From Steromphala cineraria (lineage: Eukaryota > Mollusca > Gastropoda > Trochida > Trochidae): a stretch of DNA of 64,000 nt. This document shows, piece after piece, positions 1 to 12,576 of the stretch. Location of the stretch: NCBI GenBank assembly GCA_916613615.1, contig OU744729.1:65520790-65584789 (forward strand), in the 5' to 3' direction. Below the pieces are notes generated by a model. It was not told the origin of the DNA, did no database searches, and was given only the letters and a program-made list of their open reading frames with translations. Position numbers and translations under genes: made by a program. The stretch's first letter is position 1. Each line of letters opens with the position of its first letter.

Positions 1-3000
1 TTGAAAGTCATGTTATTGGTAGAAAATGCAGTGGATGTCTGTGTAGGGTTCTCTCCCTTGTTCAATTAACACTGGTCATTTTAAGTGAAAATAAAAGGTC
101 TTAAAAATCAGTTTTTGCAAATCTCTACATGCTTGGTACACCTTAAAGAACAGTTTCTGCCCATTTTCAATCAAAATATTGAAAGGCATTTTTTTGATGA
201 AAAATGCAAAGCCTATATGTGTATAACCTGAATTCAGATTTTTCAATATACGTCAAAATAAAAGGTCTTAGAAATCAATTTGTGCGCATCTCTACATGCT
301 CGCTACACCTTTACGAACAGTTTCTGCCAATTTTTAATCAAAATTTTGAAAGTCATGTTTTTGGTGAAAAATGCAAAGCCTATATCTGTATAACCTGAAT
401 TCAGATTTTTCAATATACGTCAAAATAAAAGGTCTTAGAAATCAATTTGTGCGCATCTCTACATGCTCGCTACACCTTTACGAACAGTTTCTGCCCATTT
501 TTAATCAAAATTTCGAAAGTAATGTTTTTGATAGAAAATGCAGTGGATGTCTGTGTAGGGTTCTCTCCCTTGTTCAATTAACACTGGTCATTTTAAGTGA
601 AAATAAAAGGTCTTAAAAATCAGTTTTTGAAAATCTCTACATGCTCGCTACATCTTAAAGAACAGTTTCTGCCCATTTTCAATCAAAATATTGAAAGTCA
701 TGTTTTTGATGAAAAATGCAAAGCCTATATCTGTATAACCTGAATTCAGATTTTTCAATATACGTCAAAATAAAAGGTCTTAGAAATCAATTTGTGCACA
801 TCTCTACATGCTCGCTACACCTTTACGAACAGTTTCTGCCCATTTTTAATCAAAATTTTGAAAGTCATGTTTTTGGTAGAAAATGCAGTGGATGTCTGTG
901 TAGGGTTCTCTCCCTTGTTCAATTAACACTGGTCATTTTAAGTGAAAATAAAAGGTCTTAAAAATCAGTTTTTGCAAATCTCTACATGCTTGGTACACCT
1001 TAAAGAACAGTTTCTGTCCATTTTCAATCAAAATATTGAAAGTCATGTTTTTGATGAAAAATGCAAAGCCTATATCTGTATAACCTGAATTCAGATTTTT
1101 CAATATACGTCAAAATAAAAGGTCTTAGAAATCAATTTGTGCGCATCTCTACATGCTCACTACACCTTTACGAACAGTTTCTGCCCATTTTTAATCAAAA
1201 TTTTGAAAGTCATGTTTTTGGTGAAAAATGCAAAGCCTATATCTGTATAACCTGAATTCAGATTTTTCAATATACGTTAAAATAAAAGGTCTTAGAAATC
1301 AATTTGTGCACATCTCTACATGCTCGCTACACCTTTACGAACAGTTTCTGCCCATTTTTAATCAAAATTTTGAAAGTCATGTTTTTGGTAGAAAATGCAG
1401 TGGATGTCTGTGTAGGGTTCTCTCCCTTGTTCAATTAACACTGGTCATTTTAAGTGAAAATAAAAGGTCTTAAAAATCAGTTTTTGAAAATCTCTACATG
1501 CTCGCTACATCTTAAAGAACAGTTTCTGCCCATTTTCAATCAAAATATTGAAAGTCATGTTTTTGATGAAAAATGCAAAGCCTATATCTGTATAACCTGA
1601 ATTCAGATTTTTCAATATACGTCAAAATAAAAGGTCTTAGAAATCAATTTGTGCGCATCTCTACATGCTCGCTACACCTTTACGAACAGTTTCTGCCCAT
1701 TTTTAATCAAAATTTTGAAAGTCATGTTTTTGGTAGAAAATGCAGTGGATGTCTGTGTAGGGTTCTCTCCCCTTTTCAATTAACACTGGTCATTTTAAGT
1801 GAAAATAAAAGGTCTTAAAAATCAGTTTCTGCAAATCTCTACATGCTTGGTACACCTTAAAGAACAGTTTCTGCCCATTTTCAATCAAAATATTGAAAGT
1901 CATGTTTTTGATGAAAAATGCAAAGCCTATATGTGTATAACCTGAATTCATATTTTTCAATATACGTCAAAATAAAAGGTCTTAGAAATCAATTTGTGCG
2001 CATCTCTACATGCTCGCTACACCTTTACGAACAGTTTCTGCCCATTTTTAATCAAAATTTTGAAAGTCATGTTTTTGGTAGAAAATGCAGTGGATGTCTG
2101 TGTAGGGTTCTCTCCCCTTTTCAATTAACACTGGTCATTTTAAGTGAAAATAAAAGGTCTTAAAAATCAGTTTTTGCAAATCTCTACATGCTTGGTACAC
2201 CTTAAAGAACAGTTTCTGCCCATTTTCAATCAAAATATTGAAAGTCATGTTTTTGATGAAAAATGCAAAGCCTATATCTGTATAACCTGAATTCAGTTTT
2301 TTCAATATACGTCAAAATAAAAGGTCTTAGAAATCAATTTGTGCGCATTTCTACAAGCTCGCTTCACCTTTACGAACAGTTTCTGCCCATTTTTAATCAA
2401 AATTTTGAAAGTCATGTTTTTGGTGAAAAATGCAAAGCCTATATCTGTATAACCTGAATTCAGATTTTTCAATATACGTCAAAATAAAAGGTCTTAGAAA
2501 TCAATTTGTGCACATCTCTACATGCTTGCTACACCTTTACGAACAGTTTCTGCCCATTTTTAATCAAAATTTTGAAAGTCATGTTTTTGGTAGAAAATGC
2601 AGTGGATGTCTGTGTAGGGTTCTCTCCCTTGTTCAATTAACACTGGTCATTTTAAGTGAAAATAAAAGGTCTTAAAAATCAGTTTTTGCAAATCTCTACA
2701 TGCTTGGTACACCTTAAAGAACAGTTTCTGCCCATTTTCAATCAAAATATTGAAAGTCATGTTTTTGATGAAAAATGCAAAGCCTATATCTGTATAACCT
2801 GAATTCAGATTTTTCAATATACGTCAAAATAAAAGGTCTTAGAAATCCATTTGTGCGCATCTCTACATGCTCGCTACACCTTTACGAACAGTTTCTGCCC
2901 ATTTTTAATCAAAATTTTGAAAGTCATGTTTTTGGTAGAAAATGCAGTGGATGTCTGTGTAGGGTTCTCTCCCTTGTTCAATTAACACTGGTCATTTTAA

Positions 3001-6000
3001 GTGAAAATAAAAGGTCTTAAAAATCAGTTTTTGAAAATCTCTACATGCTTGGTACACCTTAAAGAACAGTTTCTGCCCATTTTCAATCAAAATATTGAAA
3101 GGCAATTTTTTGATGAAAAATGCAAAGCCTATATGTGTATAACCTGAATTCAGATTTTTCAATATACTTCAAAATAAAAGGTCTTAGAAATCAATTTGTG
3201 GGCATCTCTTCATGCTTGCTACACCTTTACGAACAGTTTCTGCCCATTTTGAATCAAAATTTTGAAAGTCATGTTTTTGGTAGAAAATGCAGTGGATGTC
3301 TGTGTAGGGTTCTCTCCCCTTTTCAATTAACACTGGTCATTTTAAGTGAAAATAAAAGGTCTTAAAAATCAGTTTTTGCAAATCTCTACATGCTTGGTAC
3401 ACCTTAAAGAACAGTTTCTGCCCATTTTCAATCAAAATATTGAAAGTCATGTTTTTGATGAAAAATGCAAAGCCTATATGTGTATAACCTGAATTCAGAT
3501 TTTTCAATATACGTCAAAATAAAAGGTCTTAGAAATCAATTTGTGTGCATCACTACATGCTCGCTACACCTTTACGAACAGTTTCTGCCCATTTTTAATC
3601 AAAATTTTGAAAGTCATGTTTTTGGTAGAAAATGCAGTGGATGTCTGTGTAGGGTTCTCTCCCTTGTTCAATTGACACTGGTCATTTTAAGTGAAAATAA
3701 AATGTCTTAAAAATTTGTTTTTGCAAATCTCTACATGCTTGGTACACCTTAAAGAACAGTTTCTGCCCATTTTCAATCAAAATATTGAAAGTCATGTTTT
3801 TGATGAAAAATGCAAAGCCTATATCTATATAACCTGAATTCAGATTTTTCAATATACGTCAAAATAAAAGGTCTTAGAAATCAATTTGTGCGCATCTCTA
3901 CATGCTCGCTACACCTTTACGAACAGTTTCTGCCCATTTTTAATCAAAATTTTGAAAGTCATGTTTTTGGTAGAAAATGCAGTGGATGTCTGTGTAGGGT
4001 TCTCTCCCTTGTTCAATTAACACTGGTCATTTTAAGTGAAAATAAAAGGTCTTAAAAAATCAGTTTTTGCAAATCTCTACATGCTTGGTACACCTTAAAG
4101 AACAGTTTCTGCCCATTTTCAATCAAAATATTGAAAGGCATTTTTTTGATGAAAAATGCAAAGCCTATATGTGTATAACCTGAATTCAGATTTTTCAATA
4201 TACGTCAAAATAAAAGGTCTTAGAAATCAATTTGTGCGCATCTCTACATGCTCGCTACACCTTTACGAACAGTTTCTGCCCATTTTTAATCAAAATTTTG
4301 AAAGTCATGTTTTTGGTGAAAAATGCAAAGCCTATATCTGTATAACCTGAATTCAGATTTTTCAATATACGTCAAAATAAAAGGTTTTAGAAATCAATTT
4401 GTGCGCATCTCTACATGCTCGCTACACCTTTACGAACAGTTTCTGCCCATTTTTAATCAAAATTTCGAAAGTAATGTTTTTGATAGAAAATGCAGTGGAT
4501 GTCTGTGTAGGGTTCTCTCCCTTGTTCAATTAACACTGGTCATTTTAAGTGAAAATAAAAGGTCTTAAAAATCAGTTTTTGAAAATCTCTACATGCTCGC
4601 TACATCTTAAAGAACAGTTTCTGCCCATTTTCAATCAAAATATTGAAAGTCATGTTTTTGATGAAAAATGCAAAGCCTATATCTGTATAACCTGAATTCA
4701 GATTTTTCAATATACGTCAAAATAAAAGGTCTTAGAAATCAATTTGTGAGCATCTCTACATGCTCGCTACACCTTTACGAACAGTTTCTGCCCATTTTTA
4801 ATCAAAATTTTGAAAGTCATGTTATTGGTAGAAAATGCAGTGGATGTCTGTGTAGGGTTCTCTCCCTTGTTCAATTAACACTGGTCATTTTAAGTGAAAA
4901 TAAAAGGTCTTAAAAATCAGTTTTTGCAAATCTCTACATGCTTGGTACACCTTAAAGAACAGTTTCTGCCCATTTTCAATCAAAATATTGAAAGTCATGT
5001 TTTTGATGAAAAATGCAAAGCCTATATGTGTATAACCTGAATTCAGATTTTTCAATATACGTCAAAATAAAAGGTCTTAGAAATCAATTTGTGCGCATCT
5101 CTACATGCTCGCTACACCTTTACGAACAGTTTCTGCCCATTTTTAATCAAAATTTCGAAAGTAATGTTTTTGATAGAAAATGCAGTGGATGTCTGTGTAG
5201 GGTTCTCTCCCTTGTTCAATTAACACTGGTCATTTTAAGTGAAAATAAAAGGTCTTAAAAATCAGTTTTTGAAATTCTCTACATGCTCGCTACATCTTAA
5301 AGAACAGTTTCTGCCCATTTTCAATCAAAATATTGAAAGTCATGTTTTTGATGAAAAATGCAAAGCCTATATCTGTATAACCTGAATTCAGATTTTTCAA
5401 TATACGTCAAAATAAAAGGTCTTAGAAATCAATTTGTGCACATCTCTACATGCTCGCTACACCTTTACGAACAGTTTCTGCCCATTTTTAATCAAAATTT
5501 TGAAAGTCATGTTTTTGGTAGAAAATGCAGTGGATGTCTGTGTAGGGTTCTCTCCCTTGTTCAATTAACACTGGTCATTTTAAGTGAAAATAAAAGGTCT
5601 TAAAAATCAGTTTTTGCAAATCTCTACATACTTGGTACACCTTAAAGAACAGTTTCTGTCCATTTTCAATCAAAATATTGAAAGTCATGTTTTTGATGAA
5701 AAATGCAAAGCCTATATCTGTATAACCTGAATTCAGATTTTTCAATATACGTCAAAATAAAAGGTCTTAGAAATCAATTTGTGCGCATCTCTACATGCTC
5801 ACTACACCTTTACGAACAGTTTCTGCCCATTTTTAATAAAAATTTTGAAAGTCATGTTTTTGGTGAAAAATGCAAAGCCTACATCTGTATAACCTGAATT
5901 CAGATTTTTCAATATACGTTAAAATAAAAGGTCTTAGAAATCAATTTGTGCACATCTCTACATGCTCGCTACACCTTTACGAACAGTTTCTGCCCATTTT

Positions 6001-9000
6001 TAATCAAAATTTTGAAAGTCATGTTTTTGGTAGAAAATGCAGTGGATGTCTGTGTAGGGTTCTCTCCCTTGTTCAATTAACACTGGTCATTTTAAGTGAA
6101 AATAAAAGGTCTTAAAAATCAGTTTTTGAAAATCTCTACATGCTCGCTACATCTTAAAGAACAGTTTCTGCCCATTTTCAATCAAAATATTGAAAGTCAT
6201 GTTTTTGATGAAAAATGCAAAGCCTATATCTGTATAACCTGAATTCAGATTTTTCAATATACGTCAAAATAAAAGGTCTTAGAAATCAATTTGTGCGCAT
6301 CTCTACATGCTCGCTACACCTTTACGAACAGTTTCTGCCCATTTTTAATCAAAATTTTGAAAGTCATGTTTTTGGTAGAAAATGCAGTGGATGTCTGTGT
6401 AGGGTTCTCTCCCTTGTTCAATTAACACTGGTCATTTTAAGTGAAAATAAAAGGTCTTAAAAATCAGTTTTTGCAAATCTCTACATGCTTGGTACACCTT
6501 AAAGAACAGTTTCTGCCCATTTTCAATCAAAATATTGAAAGGCATTTTTTTGATGAAAAATGCAAAGCCTATATGTGTATAACCTGAATTCAGATTTTTC
6601 AATATACGTCAAAATAAAAGGTCTTAGAAATCAATTTGTGCGCATCTCTACATGCTCGCTACACCTTTACGAACAGTTTCTGCCAATTTTTAATCAAAAT
6701 TTTGAAAGTCATGTTTTTGGTGAAAAATGCAAAGCCTATATCTGTATAACCTGAATTCAGATTTTTCAATATACGTCAAAATAAAAGGTCTTAGAAATCA
6801 ATTTGTGTGCATCTCTACATGCTCGCTACACCTTTACGAACAGTTTCTGCCCATTTTTAATCAAAATTTTGAAAGTCATGTTTTTGGTAGAAAATGCAGT
6901 GGATGTCTGTGTAGGGTTCTCTCCCTTGTTCAATTAACACTGGTCATTTTAAGTGAAAATAAAAGGTCTTAAAAATCAGTTTTTGCAAATCTCTACATGC
7001 TTGGTACACCTTAAAGAACAGTTTTTGCCCATTTTCAATCAAAATATTGAAAGTCATGTTTTTGATGAAAAATGCAAAGCCTATATCTGTATAACCTGAA
7101 TTCAGTTTTTTCAATATACGTCAAAATAAAAGGTCTTAGAAATCAATTTGTGCGCATCTCTACAAGCTCGCTACACCTTTACGAACAGTTTCTGCCCATT
7201 TTTAATCAAAATTTTGAAAGTCATGTTTTTGGTGAAAAATGCAAAGCCTATATCTGTATAACCTGAATTCAGATTTTTCAATATACGTCAAAATAAAAGG
7301 TCTTAGAAATCAATTTGTGCACATCTCTACATGCTTGCTACACCTTTACGAACAGTTTCTGCCCATTTTTAATCAAAATTTTGAAAGTCATGTTTTTGGT
7401 AGAAAATGCAGTGGATGTCTGTGTAGGGTTCTCTCCCTTGTTCAATTAACACTGGTCATTTTAAGTGAAAATAAAAGGTCTTAAAAATCAGTTTTTGCAA
7501 ATCTCTACATGCTTGGTACACCTTAAAGAACAGTTTCTGCCCATTTTCAATCAAAATATTGAAAGTCATGTTTTTGATGAAAAATGCAAAGCCTATATCT
7601 GTATAACCTGAATTCAGATTTTTCAATATATGTCAAAATAAAAGGTCTTAGAAATCAATTTGTGCGCATCTCTACATGCTCGCTACACCTTTACGAACAG
7701 TTTCTGCCCATTTTTAATCAAAATTTTGAAAGTCATGTTTTTGGTAGAAAATGCAGTGGATGTCTGTGTAGGGTTCTCTCCCTTGTTCAATTAACACTGG
7801 TCATTTTAAGTGAAAATAAAAGGTCTTAAAAATCAGTTTTTGCAAATATCTACATGCTTGGTACACCTTAAAGAACAGTTTCTGCCCATTTTCAATCAAA
7901 ATATTAGAAGGCATTTTTTTGATGAAAAATGCAAAGCCTATATGTGTATAACCTGAATTCAGATTTTTCAATATACGTCAAAATAAAAGGTCTTAGAAAT
8001 CAATTTGTGCGCATCTCTACATGCTCGCTACACCTTTACGAACAGTTTCTGCCCATTTTTAATCAAAATTTTGAAAGTCATGTTTTTGGTGAAAAATGCA
8101 AAGCCTATATCTGTATAACCTGAATTCAGATTTTTCAATATACGTCAAAATAAAAGGTCTTAGAAATCAATTTGTGCGCATCTCTACATGCTCGCTACAC
8201 CTTTACGAACAGTTTCTGCCCATTTTTAATCAAAATTTCGAAAGTAATGTTTTTGATAGAAAATGCAGTGGATGTCTGTGTAGGGTTCTCTCCCTTGTTC
8301 AATTAACACTGGTCATTTTAAGTGAAAATAAAAGGTCTTAAAAATCAGTTTTTGCAAATCTCTACATGCTTGGTACACCTTAAAGAACAGTTTCTGCCCA
8401 TTTTCAATCAAAATATTGAAAGTCATGTTTTTGATGAAAAATGCAAAGCCTATATCTGTATAACCTGAATTCAGATTTTTCAATATACGTCAAAATAAAA
8501 GGTCTTAGAAATCAATTTGTGCGCATCTCTACATGCTCGCTACACCTTTACGAACAGTTTCTGCCCATTTTTAATCAAAATTTTGAAAGTCATGTTTTTG
8601 GTAGAAAATGCAGTGGATGTCTGTGTAGGGTTCTCTCCCTTGTTCAATTAACACTGGTCATTTTAAGTGAAAATAAAAGGTCTTAAAAATCAGTTTTTGC
8701 AAATATCTACATGCTTGGTACACCTTAAAGAACAGTTTCTGCCCATTTTCAATCAAAATATTAGAAGGCATTTTTTTGATGAAAAATGCAAAGCCTATAT
8801 GTGTATAACCTGAATTCAGATTTTTCAATATACGTCAAAATAAAAGGTCTTAGAAATCAATTTGTGCGCATCTCTACATGCTCGCTACACCTTTACGAAC
8901 AGTTTCTGCCCATTTTTAATCAAAATTTTGAAAGTCATGTTTTTGGTGAAAAATGCAAAGCCTATATCTGTATAACCTGAATTCAGATTTTTCAATATAC

Positions 9001-11173
9001 GTCAAAATAAAAGGTCTTAGAAATCAATTTGTGCGCATCTCTACATGCTCGCTACACCTTTACGAACAGTTTCTGCCCATTTTTAATCAAAATTTCGAAA
9101 GTAATGTTTTTGATAGAAAATGCAGTGGATGTCTGTGTAGGGTTCTCTCCCCTTTTCAATTAACACTGGTCATTTTAAGTGAAAATAAAAGGTCTTAAAA
9201 ATCAGTTTTTGCAAATCTCTACATGCTTGGTACACCTTAAAGAACAGTTTCTGCCCATTTTCAATCAAAATATTGAAAGTCATGTTTTTGATGAAAAATG
9301 CAAAGCCTATATGTGTATAACCTGAATTCAGATTTTTCAATATACGTCAAAATAAAAGGTCTTAGAAATCAATTTGTGCACATCTCTACATGCTTGCTAC
9401 ACCTTTACGAACAGTTTCTGCCCATTTTTAATCAAAATTTTGAAAGTCATGTTTTTGGTAGAAAATGCAGTGGATGTCTGTGTAGGGTTCTCTCCCTTGT
9501 TCAATTAACACTGGTCATTTTAAGTGAAAATAAAAGGTCTTAAAAATCAGTTTTTGCAAATCTCTACATGCTTGGTACACCTTAAAGAACAGTTTCTGCC
9601 CATTTTCAATCAAAATATTGAAAGTCATGTTTTTGATGAAAAATGCAAAGCCTATATCTGTATAACCTGAATTCAGATTTTTCAATATACGTCAAAATAA
9701 AAGGTCTTAGAAATCAATTTGTGAGCATCTCTACATGCTCGCTACACCTTTACGAACAGTTTCTGCCCATTTTTAATCAAAATTTTGAAAGTCATGTTTT
9801 TGGTAGAAAATGCAGTGGATGTCTGTGTAGGGTTCTCTCCCTTGTTCAATTAACACTGGTCATTTTAAGTGAAAATAAAAGGTCTTAAAAATCAGTTTTT
9901 GCAAATATCTACATGCTTGGTACACCTTAAAGAACAGTTTCTGCCCATTTTCAATCAAAATATTAGAAGGCATTTTTTTGATGAAAAATGCAAAGCCTAT
10001 ATGTGTATAACCTGAATTCAGATTTTTCAATATACGTCAAAATAAAAGGTCTTAGAAATCAATTTGTGCGCATCTCTACATGCTCGCTACACCTTTACGA
10101 ACAGTTTCTGCCCATTTTTAATCAAAATTTTGAAAGTCATGTTTTTGGTGAAAAATGCAAAGCCTATATCTGTATAACCTGAATTCAGATTTTTCAATAT
10201 ACGTCAAAATAAAAGGTCTTAGAAATCAATTTGTGCGCATCTCTACATGCTCGCTACACCTTTACGAACAGTTTCTGCCCATTTTTAATCAAAATTTCGA
10301 AAGTAATGTTTTTGATAGAAAATGCAGTGGATGTCTGTGTAGGGTTCTCTCCCTTGTTCAATTAACACTGGTCATTTTAAGTGAAAATAAAAGGTCTTAA
10401 AAATCAGTTTTTGAAAATCTCTACATGCTCGCTACATCTTAAAGAACAGTTTCTGCCCATTTTCAATCAAAATATTGAAAGTCATGTTTTTGATGAAAAA
10501 TGCAAAGCCTATATCTGTATAACCTGAATTCAGATTTTTCAATATACGTCAAAATAAAAGGTCTTAGAAATCAATTTGTGCACATCTCTACATGCTCGCT
10601 ACACCTTTACGAACAGTTTCTGCCCATTTTTAATAAAAAATTTGAAAGTCATGTTTTTGGTAGAAAATGCAGTGGATGTCTGTGTAGGGTTCTCTCCCTT
10701 GTTCAATTAACACTGGTCATTTTAAGTGAAAATAAAAGGTCTTAAAAATCAGTTTTTGCAAATCTCTACATGCTTGGTACACCTTAAAGAACAGTTTCTG
10801 CCCATTTTCAATGAAAATATTGAAAGTCATGTTTTTTATGAAAAATGCACAGCCTATATCTGTATAACCTGAATTCAGATTTTTCAATATACGTCAAAAT
10901 AAAAGGTCTTAGAAATCAATTCGTGCGCATCTCTACATGCTCGCTACACCTTTACGAACAGTTTCTGCCCATTTTTAATCAAAATTTTGAAAGTCATGTT
11001 TTTGGTGAAAAATGCAAAGCCTATATCTGTATAACCTGAATTCAGATTTTTCAATATACGTCAAAATAAAAGGTCTTAGAAATCAATTTGTGCACATCTC
11101 TATATGCTCGCTACACCTTTACGAACAGTTTCTGCCCATTTTTAATCAAAATTTTGAAAGTCATGTTTTTGGT

Positions 11174-11529
11174 AGAAAATGCAGTGGATGTCTGTGAAGG
11201 GTTCTCTCCCTTGTTCAATTAACACTGGTCATTTTAAGTGAAAATAAAAGGTCTTAAAAATCAGTTTTTGAAAATCTCTACATGCTCGCTACACCTTTAC
11301 GAACAGTTTCTGCCCATTTTTAATCAAAATTTTGAAAGTCATGTTTTTGGTAGAAAATGCAGTGGATGTCTGTGTAGGGTTCTCTCCCCTTTTCAATTAA
11401 CACTGGTCATTTTAAGTGAAAATAAAAGGTCTTAAAAATCAGTTTTTGCAAATCTCTACATGCTTGGTACACCTTAAAGAACAGTTTCTGCCCATTTTCA
11501 ATCAAAATATTGAGAGTCATGTTTTTGAT
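11174..11529. repeat. Irregular B-B pair with a hybrid core
   Basis: Two B linkers start at 11174 and 11352, exactly 178 bp apart, with no A linker between them. This is the only B-B neighbour pair I found. The core between them begins like the core that normally follows a B linker (TTAAAAATCAG) and ends like the core that normally follows an A linker (CTACACCTTTACG). The switch lies around 11280-11300. This is what an unequal crossover or gene conversion within the core would leave. The first B linker also carries a private base change (TGTGAAGGG for TGTGTAGGG), which recurs at 12226-12238, so those two neighbouring segments share recent ancestry. Confidence 0.8.
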
Positions 11530-12572
11530 GAAAAATGCAAAGCCTATATCTGTATAACCTGAATTCAGATTTTTCAATATACGTCAAAATAAAAGGTCTT
11601 AGAAATCAATTTGTGCACATCTCTACATGCTCGCTACACCTTCATGAACAGTTTCTGCCCATTTTTAATCAAAATTTTGAAAGTCATGTTTTTGGTAGAA
11701 AATGCAGTGGATGTCTGTGTAGGGTTCTCTCCCTTGTTCAATTAACACTGGTCATTTTAAGTGAAAATAAAAGGTCTTAAAAATCAGTTTTTGCAAATCT
11801 CTACATGCTTGGTACACCTTAAAGAACAGTTTCTGCCCATTTTCATTTAAAATATTGAAAGTCATGTTTTTGATGAAAAATGCAAAGCCTATATCTGTAT
11901 AACCTGAATTCAGATTTTTCAATATACGTCAAAATAAAAGGTCTTAGAAATCAATTTGTGCGCATCTCTACATGCTCCCTACACCTTTACGAACAGTTTC
12001 TGCCCATTTTTAATCAAAATTTTGAAAGTCATGTTTTTGGTGAAAAATGCAAAGCCTATATCTGTATAACCTGAATTCAGATTTTTCAATATACGTCAAA
12101 ATAAAAGGTCTTAGAAATCAATTTGTGCACATCTCTATATGCTCGCTACACCTTTACGAACAGTTTCTGCCCATTTTTAATCAAAATTTTGAAAGTCATG
12201 TTTTTGGTAGAAAATGCAGTGGATGTCTGTGAAGGGTTCTCTCCCTTGTTCAATTAACACTGGTCATTTTAAGTGAAAATAAAAGGTCTTAAAAATCAGT
12301 TTTTGAAAATCTCTACATGCTCGCTACACCTTAAAGAACAGTTTCTGCCCATTTTCAATCAAAATATTGAAAGTCATGTTTTTGATGAAAAATGCAAAGC
12401 CTATATCTGTATAACCTGAATTCAGATTTTTTAATATACGTCAAAATAATAGGTATTAAAAATCAATTTGTGCGCATCTCTACATGCTCGCTACACCTTA
12501 AAGAACAGTTTCTGCCCATTTTTAATCAAAATATTGAAAGTCATGTTTTTGATGAAAAATGCAAAGCCTATA

Positions 12573-12576
12573 TCTG
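12573..12576. repeat. Target site duplication TCTG (left), element 1
   Basis: TCTG immediately precedes the TGTGGCAG start of the 5' LTR and reappears at 21890-21893 directly after the 3' LTR. The uninterrupted satellite reads CCTATATCTGTATAACC, so insertion duplicated exactly 4 bp inside an A linker. Confidence 0.9.

Larger units (their letters stand above)
1..12576. repeat. Satellite array, left block (A/B monomers)
   Basis: This is a tandem array of two related monomers with no gene in it. Monomer A has a period of 167 bp and contains a linker with an EcoRI site inside the palindrome CTGAATTCAG. Monomer B has a period of 178 bp and a different linker containing GTGGATGTCTGTGTAGGG. Both share a core of about 111 bp running from AAAATAAAAGGTCTTA to GTCATGTTTTTG. 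I count about 43 A linkers and 31 B linkers. The order is mostly AB (345 bp, e.g. 371 to 716) with interspersed AAB (512 bp, e.g. 1061 to 1573). Copies are nearly identical, which suggests recent homogenisation. The array runs off the left edge and is broken at 12576 by element 1. Short open frames of 61-81 codons recur here but are by-products of the repeat. Confidence 0.97.

Noticed and set aside
204..616. Repeated 64- and 81-codon frames (starting MQSLYLYN) in almost every A unit
   Set aside because: They recur because the satellite recurs. Monomer lengths of 167 and 178 bp are not multiples of 3, the frames start and stop at monomer-internal sites, and there is no promoter or start context.
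1..12576. CRISPR-like array (regular repeats with spacers)
   Set aside because: Both core and linkers are themselves repeated and there is no unique spacer; repeat length and the eukaryotic elements exclude it.
1..12576. CENP-B box in the satellite
   Set aside because: I looked for the YTTCGTTGGAARCGGGA pattern in A and B monomers and found nothing convincing; a centromeric role cannot be claimed on that basis.
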